DNA of 64,000 nt from Delphinapterus leucas (GCF_002288925.2 NW_022098043.1:9733548-9797547), one strand, 5' to 3'. Shown: positions 22,490-34,697, counted from the first letter of the stretch. The notes: a model not told the origin generated them from the letters alone. Numbers and translations are program-made.

Positions 22490-22620
22490 AGATGGCATTG
22501 TCATCCCCATTTTATAGATGAGGGCACTGAGGCTCCCAGGAGTCATGGTGATCTCGCCCAGGGCCCTGCAGCTTGTGAGTGGTATGCAGGTGGGGCTGAA
22601 ACCATTGTCCTCTCTGACCC
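22490..22620 (-). repeat. MIR SINE, minus strand
   Basis: Antisense MIR block ccccattttatagatgaggg with cactgaggctcccagg following. Confidence 0.65.
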
Positions 22621-23099
22621 TGAACCCTGCATCCACCCAGCCCACCTGCTACCTGCTGCCAAAGTTCGCCTCCACAGGAGCCCAAGGTAGGACCAACATC
22701 GCTCTCCAAGGGGACAGACATGTCACTGTAGTTCCTTGACGTTCTGGGAGGAGCAGAGGCCAGTGGTGAGTGAGGCCAGGGTTTTGGAGAAGACAATGCA
22801 TGCTGTAGCAGCCAGAAAAGGGGTCTGGCCTGGAAAGGGGATTTCAAAGAGCTGGGAATGCCAAGGGCATGAAGAAATGTCCTACTTACAATTTCCTCTG
22901 CACAGACCATTAGGAAATGGAATAATGGTATGTGATACGTGCCTGTGAATTTGATGGGAAATTGAATGTGAAACGATTCATGGATGCTGTTTGAAATGGC
23001 AGATTGCATCCTGATTTTTACTCCTGGGGTGGGATGAAATGAACCAAAGGGAGCATCGCGAGGTTTGCGTATGTGGCATAAGCCGTGCTTGCACACAGA
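22621..23099. other. Unique intergenic DNA
   Basis: No repeat or gene recognised. 22940-23080 is AT-balanced and repeat-free and could be a constrained element, without direct evidence. Confidence 0.3.
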
Positions 23100-23330
23100 C
23101 AGAGCTTTCACGGAGGGCTCAGAGCCAAGGGTGATAGTAGTAATAATGATAATCATAACCAATATTTCCTGGGTACCCACTCTGTGTCAGGCTCTGTGCT
23201 CTGCCAAGGCTGCAGGCACCATCTTCTTTAATCTTCACACAGACCTAGAGGGGAGTTAAGACCCATTCCACAGATGAGGAATCTGAGGCTTAGTTTCTTG
23301 CTCAAGGTCAAGTCAGTTTTACCCCAAAGC
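23100..23330 (-). repeat. MIR SINE, minus strand
   Basis: Antisense MIR tail (tagtaataatgataatcata) through to the ccacagatgaggaatctgag core. A short MER5-like piece follows at about 23335-23425. Confidence 0.65.
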
Positions 23331-23609
23331 CATTCTCTAGAAACCCCTGTCAGCATGCATGCAGGATCTCAGGCCCTACCCCAGCCTCAGAAAATCAGAA
23401 TCCTCCTGTTAACCAGATCCCTATGTGAAGCACTATAAACACGCCCATAATCCCAAGAACCAATCAACTGTATGACCTTGCATATCATCAAGAGCATGTG
23501 TCTTCTCTTGTCCTGAGTCAGAGAGAGGTGACACCTTTGTCACTGACCCCTTGACATCTGAGCTCCCACAACAACCTTAATATACATCACTACTGATTCT
23601 GACTGAAAA

Positions 23610-23998
23610 TCCCTGTGCCTTTGTTTTCCCATCTCTCAGACAGGCATGATGTCATCCCTCTATGGGGTTATTGTCAGAAAACACAGTAGGATGGCTAGGA
23701 GGGCACCTGGTGCAGGTGTACAGCAGGGGTTGATAAGTGTATATAAAATGAATTGATGGATCATACTGGAACCCATCATTGTCAAAGGCTGGTTGTGTGC
23801 CTTGTCCTGGGCTAAGTGCTTCAGAGGTAGCTTCTCATTAAAGCGAATTTTCACAACCTCACCAAGGAGGCATGGTTATCCCTGTCTTGCAAGGAAGAAA
23901 CCCTGAGAGGTTAAGTTATTTGCCTAAAAGCACACAGCTAGGAAATGGCAGCCCTGAGATTCAAACCAGGCGCCTTTAGATCTGAAGCCAGGCTGTGT
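23610..23998. repeat. Two MIR fragments, plus then minus
   Basis: A sense piece at about 23610-23760 (gtttcccatctctcagacagg-like) is followed by an antisense MIR at about 23770-23998 (ttgcctaaaagcacacagct, then aggaaatggcagccctgaga). Confidence 0.6.
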
Positions 23999-23999
23999 C

Positions 24000-24450
24000 T
24001 CCCTCATGTCATTGCTCGCGTCTCCTCCTCCTGCAATATTCCAGACAGTCACCAGCCCTGAGTGCCCTTCCAGGGGCAGCACGCTCCCTGGAGCTGGCTG
24101 TCCATGCAGCCCCATCCTGGAAGCTCATCTCTCCCCTCCGCTCTCTCCTGCTTCTTCCGCAACCCATGTTCCGAGTTGCCACTTGCCGGCTCCAAGAGTT
24201 CCTATGGCTCCCCGTGGCCTCCCCTCTCAAATCTAAATGCCTCAGCCTGTTCTCCAAGGTCCCTTCGACGCCCCGACATCATCTGTTTCCAAACACCCAT
24301 TCTGCTCCAGCCAAGCTCATCTGTTTACTGTCCCCTTGTCCCTGTTGTTGCACAGGCCACTTCTCCCATTCCTGGCGCTTTTTCCCACATCTCTGCTCTT
24401 CTGTTCACTTTTGCAAAACCCCAGATCAAAACTGGGCCTTCTCTATAGGA
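24000..24450 (+). repeat. L2 LINE 3' region
   Basis: Sense L2 text, for example agttcctatggctccccgtg and ctcaaatctaaatgcctcag, with about 450 bp of low divergence for this family. The 206-codon open frame across it is not a gene. Confidence 0.65.
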
Positions 24451-24463
24451 GCTCAAACCAAGG

Positions 24464-24614
24464 CAGCAGTTCTTGACCCATTCTGGGGCCCATGCCCCTC
24501 TGAGGACCTACTGGAAGTTATAGACCCTTGCTGGAAAAGTGCACATACACATAATATTCCACATGCAAATTCTGGAAGTCTCCAGACTCTTGGAGTCATA
24601 GTTAAGAACCCCTG
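24464..24614. mobile_element. Short hAT-Charlie-like element
   Basis: Imperfect terminal inverted repeats: cagcagttctt at the left, and aagaacccctg at the right, whose complement is caggggttctt. At 151 bp it is non-autonomous. Flanking 8-mers are only loosely similar. Confidence 0.55.
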
Positions 24615-24909
24615 AGCTAGGGGAAGTACATGCTAAGCTTTTGGAAGGATGTGTCAAACTGGCTTTGGGGCTAAAAAAATAGGCCAGCCTAGGGTGGCAC
24701 GTTTTGAAGTATGTGCTTTGCGTTTAGAAGAAAAATGGTTTTCTGGCCAGATCAGTTTAGAAAACACTGCTTTGTGACCTCTGACGCTCAATTTCTTCAC
24801 TTGTAAAATGGGGCCAATAAAACCTGCTTTTATATAAGTTGTCATGGTGATTGGATGAGTTGCCTTGTGGCGTATGGAGGACCACCCTCTCTTTGGGCCC
24901 CTGCATCTT

Positions 24910-25233
24910 TTTTTTTTATAAGTTTCTACTTAGGATGTTTTTAAAATTTTACTTATTTATTTATTTATGGCTGTGCTGGGTCTTCGTTTCTGTGCGAGGG
25001 CTTTCTCTAGTTGCGGCAAGCAGGGGCCACTCTTCATCGCGGTGCGCGGGCCTCTCACTGTCGCGGCCTCTCTTGTTATGGAGCACAGGCTCCAGACGCA
25101 CAGGCTCAGTAATTGTGGCTCACGGGCCTAGTTGCTCCGCGGCATGTGGGATCTTCCCAGACCAGGGCTCGAACCTGTGTCCCCTGCATTGGCAGGCAGA
25201 TTCTCAACCACTGGGCCACCAGGGAAGCCCGGA
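24910..25233 (-). mobile_element. Longer CHR-1-like SINE, minus strand
   Basis: At 324 bp it includes the (aaat)n tail region (ttacttatttatttatttat on the plus strand) missing from the shorter copies. A 12-bp exact duplication, cccctgcatctt, lies at 24898-24909 and 25234-25245. More base changes from the other copies mark it as older. Confidence 0.92.
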
Positions 25234-25245
25234 CCCCTGCATCTT

Positions 25246-25954
25246 GTGCACTTTTCAAGAGGCCACCAGGAGGGGGAGAAGCTGAGACTCTCTGCTGCCC
25301 ATCACCAGTGGAGAGTAGGGTCCCAGGGAGCGTGACTGTGGCTCCCAGTTCTTCCTCTAAGCCAGCAGAAGGGGCTGTGGAAGAGAGCCAAGGTAGCCCT
25401 CGCTAGGAGAGCAGCTGCTGCAGGCCTGAGTCTGGCTCTGACTCTTGTGTCTCCCAGGGACTAGAGAGCTGGTGTGGCCCTAGAGGGGCAGGGCAGGTTT
25501 GCGTTTCACAGCCCTGAGCCTCTAAATGGAGCTAACTCAGCGCAGCCAGGGGCCTTACTGGCCCATTAGCGCTGCTCTGGACAATTGCAAATCAACGCTC
25601 TGAAAAGAGACAGCTGTCCAGGTGCAGAAGGGGGACAGAGCGGCCCCAGCCAAGCCGCAGAGGGCCGGAGGAGGGAGGGGAGGCTGTGGGAAGAGCAACC
25701 AGGGTAGCCTGGGGCCAGGGGCTGGGGCAGGGGGAGCCGGGCAGGACATCCGCACGACCTCCGCTAGGGGCCAGATTCCGGGCTGGTTCTGGGGATGCAG
25801 GAGTAAATGGAGAATGAGTGGCAGCTTCATTGAGCACCTACTATGTGTCAGCCACTGGGCTAGGAACCCCACATTCTCTGTCTTTTAATCCTCTTCCATA
25901 CATGGAGACTAGGCTATGTGTTCAACCAAATCCCGGTTCAGTTTCCCCTTCCTG
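25246..25954. other. Unique intergenic DNA with a MIR fragment
   Basis: Mostly unique. A minus-strand MIR tail is at about 25820-25880 (gagcacctactatgtgtcag). Confidence 0.4.
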
Positions 25955-26245
25955 AGCACACAGGAAAACTACATTTCCTAGCCCCCTCTGCAGTGGTGGG
26001 GGCGTTTGATGGAGTTATGGCCTAGAAAGAGCAAGCAGAAGTGACCCGAGTGGCTTCCAGGTTGAGGCGGCAAAGAAGCCGTGGGCAGCCTCCTCTCCTC
26101 ACACCCCCTGCCGGGGTGATCTCAGAGGCCACATGTCCCAGATGGACATGTGAGGTCGTGACCATAAATTGGTATTGGGTTAAACCATTGAGATTTCAGG
26201 ATTTGCTAGTTGCAGGAGCCAGTGTCAATTTCCTGGGCTAATATG
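25955..26245 (+). repeat. Old LTR-like repeat
   Basis: Shares the head wording (actacatttcctagccccct) with copies at 37370 and 41930, which read like MaLR/ERVL-type LTRs. Diverged; no coding content. Confidence 0.45.
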
Positions 26246-26247
26246 CA

Positions 26248-26740
26248 GTTCACTGGTAGAATGGCTTGTTCCCACTTTGCAGATGGGGAAACTGAAGTTC
26301 AGACAGGGTTATTCACCTAGCCAGCAGGCTCAGCCTTAGACCCTCCGCCCTATTATACCCACTCTACCCCTCCAGAAACTCATGGTCTAGAGGGGCAGGA
26401 CAATATCAGAGCAAATCATGATGAAACGCGACAGGGGGTACATGGGGTGCTATGGAGACAGGGAGCAAAGAGCCAGGGCTTTTGGGGAGAGGGGCTTCTC
26501 AGAGCTGAGTCATGAGGGGTACGACAGGCGGACCAGGCAGGGAAAGGATAGTCAAAGCAGAGGGCCCCCTGGGTGCAAAAGCCCTGAGGTCTGTGTGTAG
26601 CAATGGTTCTAAGCATTTGAAAACATATGGGATGTTGACATATCCAGAGTTAGCCTCCAACTGGGTGGCAATGACAGGGAGACTAAATGAGTTCCAGGAC
26701 TTACAGCAAGAAAGCTTGAGATAAGAACCAAGGAAGGAAT
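26248..26740 (-). repeat. MIR then L2, both minus strand
   Basis: Antisense MIR at about 26248-26345 (agatggggaaactgaagttc) is followed by antisense L2 at about 26380-26740 (gcaaaagccctgaggtctgt). Confidence 0.6.
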
Positions 26741-26755
26741 TCCCTTGACTGGAAC

Positions 26756-27263
26756 TGTTAAAAAACAAAATTTATGAGTAAACGCAACGCTCCAATTGGC
26801 CTTATTAAGCAATTCATGAATCAGGCAGCATCTCATCTGGCAAACAGGGAGATACACTGAGGGGTTACACAACATGGAAGGCTGTTATAGTAAGGAGCGG
26901 GGGACAAGGTAAGGAAGTCATCAGCAAGGAAAAATGAGAGTTCATTGGAGGAAAATAAAAGTTGAGGTGAAGACAGCTTCTCATTGGCTGAGCTGTGGCG
27001 TTCTCTATTGGCTGGGCTTGTTGCTGGGCAAGAAGGAAGTCTTCCTCCCTCTGGGGCAATAAAGTAGCTGGGCTACCTGTTTGGGAATGCAAGGCACATC
27101 TCTTCCTATTGGGGTCAGTGACTGATATCTTTCTGTTGGAGTCAGTAACTGATGTTTTTCTGTTGGGATAACTGACGTCTTCCTGTTTGGGGTAATTCAC
27201 ACGAGTGTGAGAGCTCCCTCTACGGCCCCTCCTGACTCCAATTTTGGTTGAGGTTTCCTTTCA
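26756..27263 (-). mobile_element. Solo ERV LTR, minus strand
   Basis: A 508-bp block bounded by tg (26756) and ca (27263). It carries about four tandem 22-27 bp units at 27102-27200, each built on ttctgttgg plus gtcagtaactgat. Flanking 5-mers (ggaac, ttaac) match only partly. There is no internal viral sequence. Subfamily not assigned. Confidence 0.6.
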
Positions 27264-27301
27264 TTAACTTTCAAGGAAGGTTTCAAAAATAATACAAGGT
27301 G

Positions 27302-27559
27302 ATACCTCATTGTAGTTTTGATTTGCATTTCTCTCTGATTAGTGATGTTGAGCATCCTTTCATTTGTTTGTTGGCAATCTGTATGTCTTCTCTGGAGAAA
27401 TGTCTATTTAGGTCTTCTGTCCATTTTGGGGTTGGGTTCTTTGTTTTTTTGATATTGAGCTGCACGTGCTGCTTGTAAATTTTGATTTACTTTGTTATAC
27501 AGCAGAAACTAACACACCATTGTAAAGCAATTATACTCCAATAAAGATGTTAAAAAAAT
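27302..27559 (+). mobile_element. 5'-inverted (twin-primed) L1
   Basis: 27302-27484 is antisense ORF2 sequence (ttgtagttttgatttgcatt). From about 27485 the text switches to the sense 3' end (acaccattgtaaagcaatta) and an A-rich tail. The duplication aataatacaaggtg is exact at 27288-27301 and 27560-27573, showing that both halves arrived in one insertion. Confidence 0.93.
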
Positions 27560-27573
27560 AATAATACAAGGTG

Positions 27574-29189
27574 TGGGATTCCCCCCATCAATAGTCACCA
27601 AGAGCTGGGAGAAAATGAGAGAGGTGGTGTTTCCAATTTGGAGAGAGGAGAGCCTAAACTGTGTTTCCTTGCCCATATCCCCCAGGTGGGACCCCATTCT
27701 TTCTGACCCCCGACTCCCCAGGAGCATGGTTCTCTTCTGTATTCTGAGTTCTAATTTCCCAAGATCTATAATTTAAAGACTGTCCCAGCTCTGTACTCTC
27801 GGCTCCGTGATGCAAGATGGTGAGGCTGTTTGCCAAAAGTTTTCCCTTCACATCCCTCTAGGTGGTGGTGGGTGAATACTGCTTATTTTATTCTCCATCT
27901 TCAGAGGTGTTGTGTTTCCATTTCCATCGCTGTCTGAGAGCCTGGGGGGCGGGGAGAGGACAGATGAAGCACAAACCATACAGGGCAGAGCCTCAACTTG
28001 TACTGTTTCTAGGCAGCAGGCTTGCTTCCAGCAATCAGAGCTGAAACAGACCTTGGAGGGCCCACGGTCCAACCCTCTCGTACTGCAGGTCAGAGATCGC
28101 ATAAAAGGAGGCAACGCTCCAAAATCCACTTAAAGGGGAACCATGTTGCAGGGCGGCTGCTTTAAGCTCTGAAAGGTCGGCTCAGGGACCCCACATCTGC
28201 AGCTGTCCTCACTCCCCCCATGTGCTTATGGGCTACTCCCCCATCCCACAGCAAACCAGTGAGCTAGGAGCTGTTCACAGAAGAGAAGCTGAGGGCCAAG
28301 AGGAAGTGACTCTGCCCAAGCCCTTCATCTCAGAGATGGCAGAGCTGGGATCACTGGCCAGTGAACCCCAAGGCTGCCCAGTAGGGGATGCAAGATGGTT
28401 TGGAAACCTCCAGGGCCCTCATCTCCAGGGAGCGCCAGCCGTGATGGGAGAGACCCTTTCCTACCTGGCAAGGTTCCCAACTGGGAAGGCATCTGAGACT
28501 AAAGCAGGGGCCCCCGTCTATCCCCAGGGACGACCAGCACCTCACAACTGTAACAGGTCCCCTCTGACTCCTCCCTTGGTAGCTGCCTTCCCCTTACTCC
28601 CCAGGTAAATGACTGAAGGGGAGTGTCTGGCTCTTAGATGGTATTCAGGAAATCTTTGTTGAATAAACAAACGAATAAATGAGAACAGATAAATTACCAT
28701 GTTAACAAGAGCAAACGAATACAGTCCAGATCAAGCTTTTAAGTTGTTTATAAGTACTGAGGGGCAATGAGCTGATATCTACTGGGCCAGGATCCATCAG
28801 GGAGGGTTGGAAGGTGATACATCTGGAAGGAGGGGCTGTAACTTCACAGAGATTGCAGAGGAAGGGCTCTGGGGGAGGGAGAACAGGTCGGGCCAAGGCT
28901 CTGAGGTAAGGACGTGCAGCCCCAATGGGATGGAAGTAAGTGATTGTGGTTGGAGCAGGGGACAGTGTCGGGGTGACATGAGTGGGCACAGGGGAATGGA
29001 GTTCAGCAATCCATTTTTTCTTCAAGCTGTTCTCAGGGCTAGAGGGACAAGTCCGTTGTGTTGAGTTAGATGTCAGATAAGGCGTGAAAATAAAAAAAAA
29101 GGAAAGGAAGATTAGAAAACTGTTCCCAGGATAGCTGAGTGATTTGGAGATTTGTCATCTCCAAAATACCGTGGTCAACCAGTTCCTTC
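27574..29189. other. Intergenic DNA with old MIR/L2 fragments
   Basis: Minus-strand MIR at about 28205-28370 (gagatggcagagctgggatc), a sense L2 tail at about 28610-28680 (gaaatctttgttgaataaac), and minus-strand L2 at about 28780-29050. No gene recognised. Confidence 0.45.
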
Positions 29190-29320
29190 AAAAGTCAGGG
29201 CACCCTGGGTTTGGGTCCTGGCATGGTCATGAAATAGATGTGTGTTCTTGGGCAAGTGACTCCTGTTCCCGAAGCCTCAGTTTTCCCATATGTAAAATGG
29301 GTGGAGAGTTGGAAATTTGA
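29190..29320 (+). repeat. MIR SINE
   Basis: Sense MIR: tcttgggcaagtgactcctg, then cagttttcccatatgtaaaa. Confidence 0.75.
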
Positions 29321-29619
29321 CCCCTGTGATGCAAGGTCCTGAATGTATGTTCCACCAGTGGGAACCTGCAGAGGACAGTGGGTGGGGAATCCGAGATTCT
29401 GTCATTCTGGGGGCCGCCTCAGAGGTCCCTCTGTGGTGCCAGAAGTCATTGTGAGGGTCTCTTTGTCGGGACCCCACAATCCTCTGCTTCCTCTCTGGCC
29501 TTGGCTTCTGCCCCTGTAACGTTTACCTGAGAGGCTGTGCTAGTCCTTTGCCAGACCAACAACTTGTCTTGGCCTTCAGGAGCCAGCCCAAGCATCAGCC
29601 CCTTCATGTACTGCTTCTA

Positions 29620-30225
29620 GTTTTATTAAGTCTAGCAATGAAAATCGTAACATTGATTTTTCTCTTACCATGTGCCATGCCCTGTGTTAAGCAACTCATT
29701 TAATCCTGAGCAACAACAACCCTGAAAGGTAGGTACTACGGGCAGACCTCGGAGATTCTGCAGGTTCGGTTCCAGACCACCGCAGTAAAGCGAATATCAA
29801 AATACATGTAGAGCCACGAGGATTTTTGGTTTCCCAGCGCATATAAAGTTATGTTTACACGATACTGTAGTTGATTAAGTGTGCAATGGTGTTATGTCTA
29901 AAAACACAATGTACATACATTAATTTAAAAATACTTTATTGCTAAAAAATGCTAACCCATCGTTGGAGCCTTCAGCGAGTCCTAATCTTTTTGCTGGTGG
30001 AGGGTTTGAGATATTACGAGAATTACCAAAATGTGACTCAGAGACCTGAAGTGAGCAAATACTTTTGGAAAAATGACATCGATAGACTTGTCCGACACAG
30101 GGTTGCCACAAACCTTCAATCTGTAAAAATATCTGTAATATCTGGGAAATGCAATAAAATGAGGTCTGCCTGTAGTAATATTGTTCCTGGGGGGGGAAAT
30201 TGAGGCTCAGAGGAGATCAGTAGTG
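29620..30225 (-). repeat. MIR SINE, minus strand, split by a Tigger-like element
   Basis: The left part ends at aaggtaggtacta; the right part resumes with taatattgttcc and the gaaattgaggctcagagg core. The DNA transposon at 29739-30172 interrupts it. Confidence 0.6.
29739..30172. mobile_element. Tigger-like (TcMar) non-autonomous DNA transposon
   Basis: Terminal inverted repeats cgggcagacctc (29739-29750) and gaggtctgcctg (30161-30172), with TA target duplications at 29737-29738 and 30173-30174. Internal wording (ggttcggttccagaccaccg) is typical of Tigger-derived elements. At 434 bp it carries no transposase frame. Confidence 0.88.
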
Positions 30226-31615
30226 TGGAGGGGAAGCCAGAGGTATGGGGGCGGGGCTGGCCACTTATTCTGCAGTGCAAGCCCTGACGTCCAGGCTTGG
30301 TTCAGTGTCTCCAGCCTGGGCACCCAAGGACAACGACCTCCCTCCTGCAGAGTTAAAGGGCAGGAAGGCGGCCTGAAGACCCGGGGTGGCCTCCTGGAAC
30401 TGGTTTTTCTCGCTCTGAGCCTCAGCTTGAGGCAGCGACTGTGCCAGTTCTGGACGCTGAGGACTTGGAAATGGTTCTTTCGGAACTTTCCAGTCACGTG
30501 GTGTTGTTTTGCCTCTGTGGACTGGGTGGGGCCACGGGAGGCCCCTCAGGCTGCCACCTGCCATCTGTGATCAGTGCATAGGACGCTTGCGGGCCAGGTG
30601 CCAGCAGAGCCAAGAGCACAGGCCTGGGAGTTGGAGGCCTGGACTGGACACAGTGCTGCTTTCTTGGTCATCTGCTGAGTGGCTTTGGTCAGGCCCGTCC
30701 TGTTCTGGCCTCAGTTTTCCCATCTGTAAAATGAATGCATTGGGTAAATCCTAGCAGCTTAGAGAGAACAGTCAACACAGCAGTGGCCGAGACTTGTACT
30801 GACATGGCGTGTGTGGTGACGAGGTGTGTGAGAGTGTGTCTGTATGAGTGTGTGAGCGCGGGGTTGGGTGAAGCCGGGCGCCTTCTCAGGTCAGAGGAGT
30901 TGGCATGTGAAAGACAGAGGTGGGGGAAGAGTCCTGATGGACAGTCAGGAGGCCAGGCCCTCGTCCTGACTGCAGCACTGACTTGCTTGTGTCTCTGACC
31001 TGGCTGTACCTGCTCTCTGGGCATGTGGATCCCCATGTATAAAAGAAGAGCTTCGGGTTGAATAATCTCTGGTGTCCCTGTGGCTGTGAGTCTGATTCTG
31101 CAAAGACTTGTTTGAATGCTAACAGAGTGGCTGGGTGATTGGTGAAGTGATCAGTGTGTTGGAGTCAGGGGCATCCTGGGTATGACCTTGGCTTTGTCCC
31201 TTGCTGACCATGTAACCCTGGGTGGTCCCTTCGCCGGTCCCCTGGGTGTCCTTCTTCATCTGGGACAGTGGCCGTAGTGCTGAGAGCCCACAACACTCTT
31301 AGGGGCCCATGACATGTTTTAATTTCTCTTTAAAACCAGAAATTAAAAATTGAACTTAGCCACTTTGGTTATATTCATGTTTGTATTAACACAGTCAGAA
31401 AATATAATTTTAAATAATTTTTCATTTGAAAGAAGGCCCTGGGCCCCCAAAATTCACATGGGGCCTGGCTCTCCTGGGGTTTCTTCCTTGGAAAGAAGTG
31501 GGGCATCCCTGCCCCTCCAGGATTGTTTAGAGTAAGAAATAATATCTGTGTGTGAAAGTGCCTGGCACGCAGGATGTGCTCCCGCAAAACAGTGCCTGGA
31601 TATAAAGTGAGGGGT
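30226..31615. other. Intergenic DNA with two sense MIRs
   Basis: MIRs at about 30600-30770 (cagttttcccatctgtaaaa) and about 31130-31290 (gctgaccatgtaaccctggg). A short TG-rich stretch is at 30810-30860. No gene recognised. Confidence 0.5.
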
Positions 31616-32361
31616 GTGGTGGCAGAGTAATGGTCCCCCAAAGACATCCACATCCTAATCTCTGGAACTCGTATGTTAGGTTACATGACAAAGGGGAATT
31701 AAGGCTGCACATGGAATAAGGGTTGCAGATCAGCTGACCTTAAAAAAGGGAGATGACCCTGGATTATCTGGACGGGCTCAAAGTGATCGCAGGGGTCCTT
31801 ACAAGTAGACGAGGAAGGCAGGAGGGTCGTTGTCAGAGTGATGAGATGTGAGAAAGACAGGACCAGCCGCTGTGGGCTTTGTTTTGTTTTTGGTTTTGTT
31901 TGTTTTTGCGGTACGCAGGCCTCTCACTGTTGTGGCCTCTCCCGTTGCGGAGCACAGGCTCCGGACGCACAGGCTCAGCGGCCATGGCTCACGGGCCCAG
32001 CCGCTCTGCGGCACGTGGGATCCTCCCGGACCGGGGCACGAACCCATGTCCCCTGCATTGGCAGGCGGACCCTCAACCACTGCGCCACCAGGGAAGCCCG
32101 CCACTGTGGGCTTTGAAGACGGAGGGTAGGGCCATGAGGAAAGGATTGTGGGTTGCCTCTAAAATCTAGAAAAATGCAAGGAAAATGTTCTCTCCTGGTG
32201 CCTCTACAGAAAGGAAGACAGCTCAGCTAACACCCAGACTTCAGCCCAATGAGACCCTCCTCAGATTTCTGAACTCTAGGACTGCAGATCATAAATGTGT
32301 GTTGCTTCAAGTCACTTTGTATATGGGGGTTTGGGACAGCAGCAATAGGGAACTCAGACAG
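31616..32361 (+). mobile_element. MLT1-like solo LTR, split by a CHR SINE
   Basis: MaLR-type wording: ggtcccccaaagacatccac at the left, gaccctggattatctggacg in the middle, and a tail ending cagcagcaatagggaactc. The SINE at 31882-32103 interrupts it. No coding sequence. Confidence 0.75.
31882..32103 (-). mobile_element. CHR-type SINE, minus strand
   Basis: Minus-strand copy inside the MLT1-like LTR. The 12-bp duplication ctgtgggctttg is at 31870-31881 and 32104-32115. Confidence 0.95.
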
Positions 32362-33231
32362 GAGGTGTTGAGACACAGCAGTTGCAGAGGGACTTGGGCT
32401 CTGGCTGAGGCCCCAGCCTCTCCGGGACCAACTCCCACCTTGCACGGCACCCCCTCTGAGGACAAGCCCACCTCTGGGCCTCGCATGGAAGGTGGAAGGG
32501 GGTCATTCATGGTCTGAGGGTCAAGGGGGGCGCCAGGCGAAGCTGCTCATGCTTTATCTCCTGGTTTGCTCTATCCCTTTGTCCCAGGCTCATTTTTTTC
32601 TAGGGACGCAGAGACTCAGCTTGGCAACCCCAAGTCCTGTTTCTGTATCATTCCCCAAGCCCTGGTTCCTGGATGCTCTCCCCCATCCACCATGCCCCAT
32701 TTAACAGAAAAGGTAGATTCCCCTGAAGCTGCTCAGATTCTGAAAACCCGGCTGTGGGGCCTGGTCCCTCACCACCTGGGCACGGAGGCGCTGGTGAGCT
32801 TTGTCAGACTTGGCACCTCACGAGGACAGAACGTGACCCGTAGCCCGGGCTTCCCCGAGAGCCCTTCTCCTGCCCTGTTGGCTCCAAATCCCTGCCCAAG
32901 AACAGGGCGTGCTTCTCGTCCTGTACGATCCAGGATTTGCTTTATTGCTAGCAATAAAGGCAGGCTTTGGTGCCAGCGACTCCGGAGGCTACGCTAGTCT
33001 TAGCTTGAAACGTCAGGGGAGCCATGTCCTTCCTCCGGGCTGCTCGTGGAGTGGGGTGGGAAGCTCCTGAAGGGCAGGGATCCCCATTCCTGCAGCCCTG
33101 AGAATGACAAACTGCTGAGAGCTCTGTAGAGGACACAGGAAGGGCGACTGTCTTCCAGCTCCTCTGCAATCTCCATGCCACCTAGGGTGGCGCAGCCCGA
33201 CCCCACCAGCGCCCCCGTAAGGTTGAGGAAT
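32362..33231. other. Unique intergenic DNA
   Basis: No repeat or gene recognised; open frames on both strands are of chance length. Confidence 0.4.
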
Positions 33232-33380
33232 TTCTCTTGCATTCTTGGACAAGCTACCTGACCCCTCTGTGCCTCTGTTTCCCCCCCGGTAACATGGGAC
33301 CGTTAACAGCATCTGCCTCCTGAAGGTTGCATATGTTAATACCCTGGAAGCGAGCCTGCCACGGAGGAGTGCTGGGAAGG
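33232..33380 (+). repeat. MIR SINE
   Basis: Sense MIR: tggacaagctacctgacccc, then tctgtgcctctgtttcc. Confidence 0.7.
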
Positions 33381-33399
33381 GCCGCTTAGCCAAAGTGAT

Positions 33400-34330
33400 T
33401 GCTCATCTATGCATCTCTTGTGCTTTACATTGTCTCTGGGAGCCCCAGGACTCCAGGTTGGGGTGTAGAAATGAATAAGGCGTGACTCTGTCCTCAGGAG
33501 GCTCACAGTTTAGCAGAAAAAATGTCACACTACCATCCTGTAGGGCACAGTCAGTGGGATGAACGTGCTGTGAGGGTGTAGAGAAGAGAGCCCAAAATCT
33601 TCCTGGGAGGAGAGGGTGGAGGAGGGTTTGTCTACCCAAGGCCTTGAAAGCTGTGAAGAAGTTTGCAGCAGATGGAGAAGGAGGAAGGGCATTCTAGGAA
33701 GAGGGAACAGAATGAACGAGGTATGGAAACATGGACACGTGTGTGTACTTGGGGGGTAGTATTTGTCTTACTCATGTGTGAGTGGGCATCAGCGTGGCTG
33801 GTGATCATATCAGGAAGATGGGTCAATTTCAATTCAATTCGCACACTGATGACTTCTGGTGCCAGGCACTTTGCTGAGCGCTGGGAATGCAGAGATGCGG
33901 ACACAGTCTCTGCTCTTGGGGAACCACATATGTAGCAGAGACAGGCTACATTCATTCATCCCTTCAATAAATACTTACTAAGTGCTACATGTTGGGTACC
34001 AGGGATGCTGCATGAGCAAAATGGACCTCAGCCCAGCCTTCACAGAGCTCACAGTTCAGGGTGAAACAGCCCTTCATCAGAAACTTATATACCCAGGGGA
34101 AGAGCCCTAAATGTGGGATACATGACACTGTGAGAGTGGAGGAGAGGGGAGGGAGGCGACTAGTACCGTGGTTTAGTGTTCAGTCTCTGGACCAGATGGC
34201 CTGGGATCAAGTCTACCGCTTGAGATGACTTATTCTTGGACAGAGAGTTTCTGATTTAGAGGGATATGCAAAGGCCCTGAGGTAGGAGCATAGCTTATAC
34301 AGACAGGAAAGCCAGAGTGACTGGAGGGTA
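33400..34330 (-). repeat. L2 LINE, minus strand
   Basis: Antisense L2 wording in several segments, for example gaaggagggcattctagga-like text near 33680, gccaggcactttgctgagcg near 33861, and gcaaaggccctgaggtagga near 34268. Confidence 0.6.
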
Positions 34331-34429
34331 GAAAGAAACTGTGGTTAAAGCTGAGGGTTGAAGGCAAAGAAAACTTTAAATGGGTCAGGATAAGCTTGCA
34401 AGCAGAATGATGGATAAAAAGAGACATTA

Positions 34430-34689
34430 GGGCTTCCCTGGTGGCGCAGTGGTTGAGAGTCCACCTGACGATGCAGGGGATGTGGGTTCGCGCCCCGGTC
34501 CGGGAAGATCCCACATGCCGCGGAGCAGCTGGGCCCGTGAGCCATGGCCGCTGAGCCTGCGCGTCCAGAGCCTAGAGAAGCCACCACAATGAGAAGCTCA
34601 CACACCACAACGAAGAGTAGCCCCGCTCACTGCAAGGAAGACCCAACGCAGCCATAAATAAATAAATAAATAAGTTTAAATAAGTACAT
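34430..34689 (+). mobile_element. CHR-1-like SINE, plus strand (outer)
   Basis: Head agggcttccctggtggcgca at 34429, with a 3' part of the longer type ending in (aaat)n. Its left duplication gacatta (34423-34429) recurs at 34915-34921, beyond a second SINE, so the second element inserted into the right-hand duplication of this one. Confidence 0.9.
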
Positions 34690-34697
34690 AAAACGAC

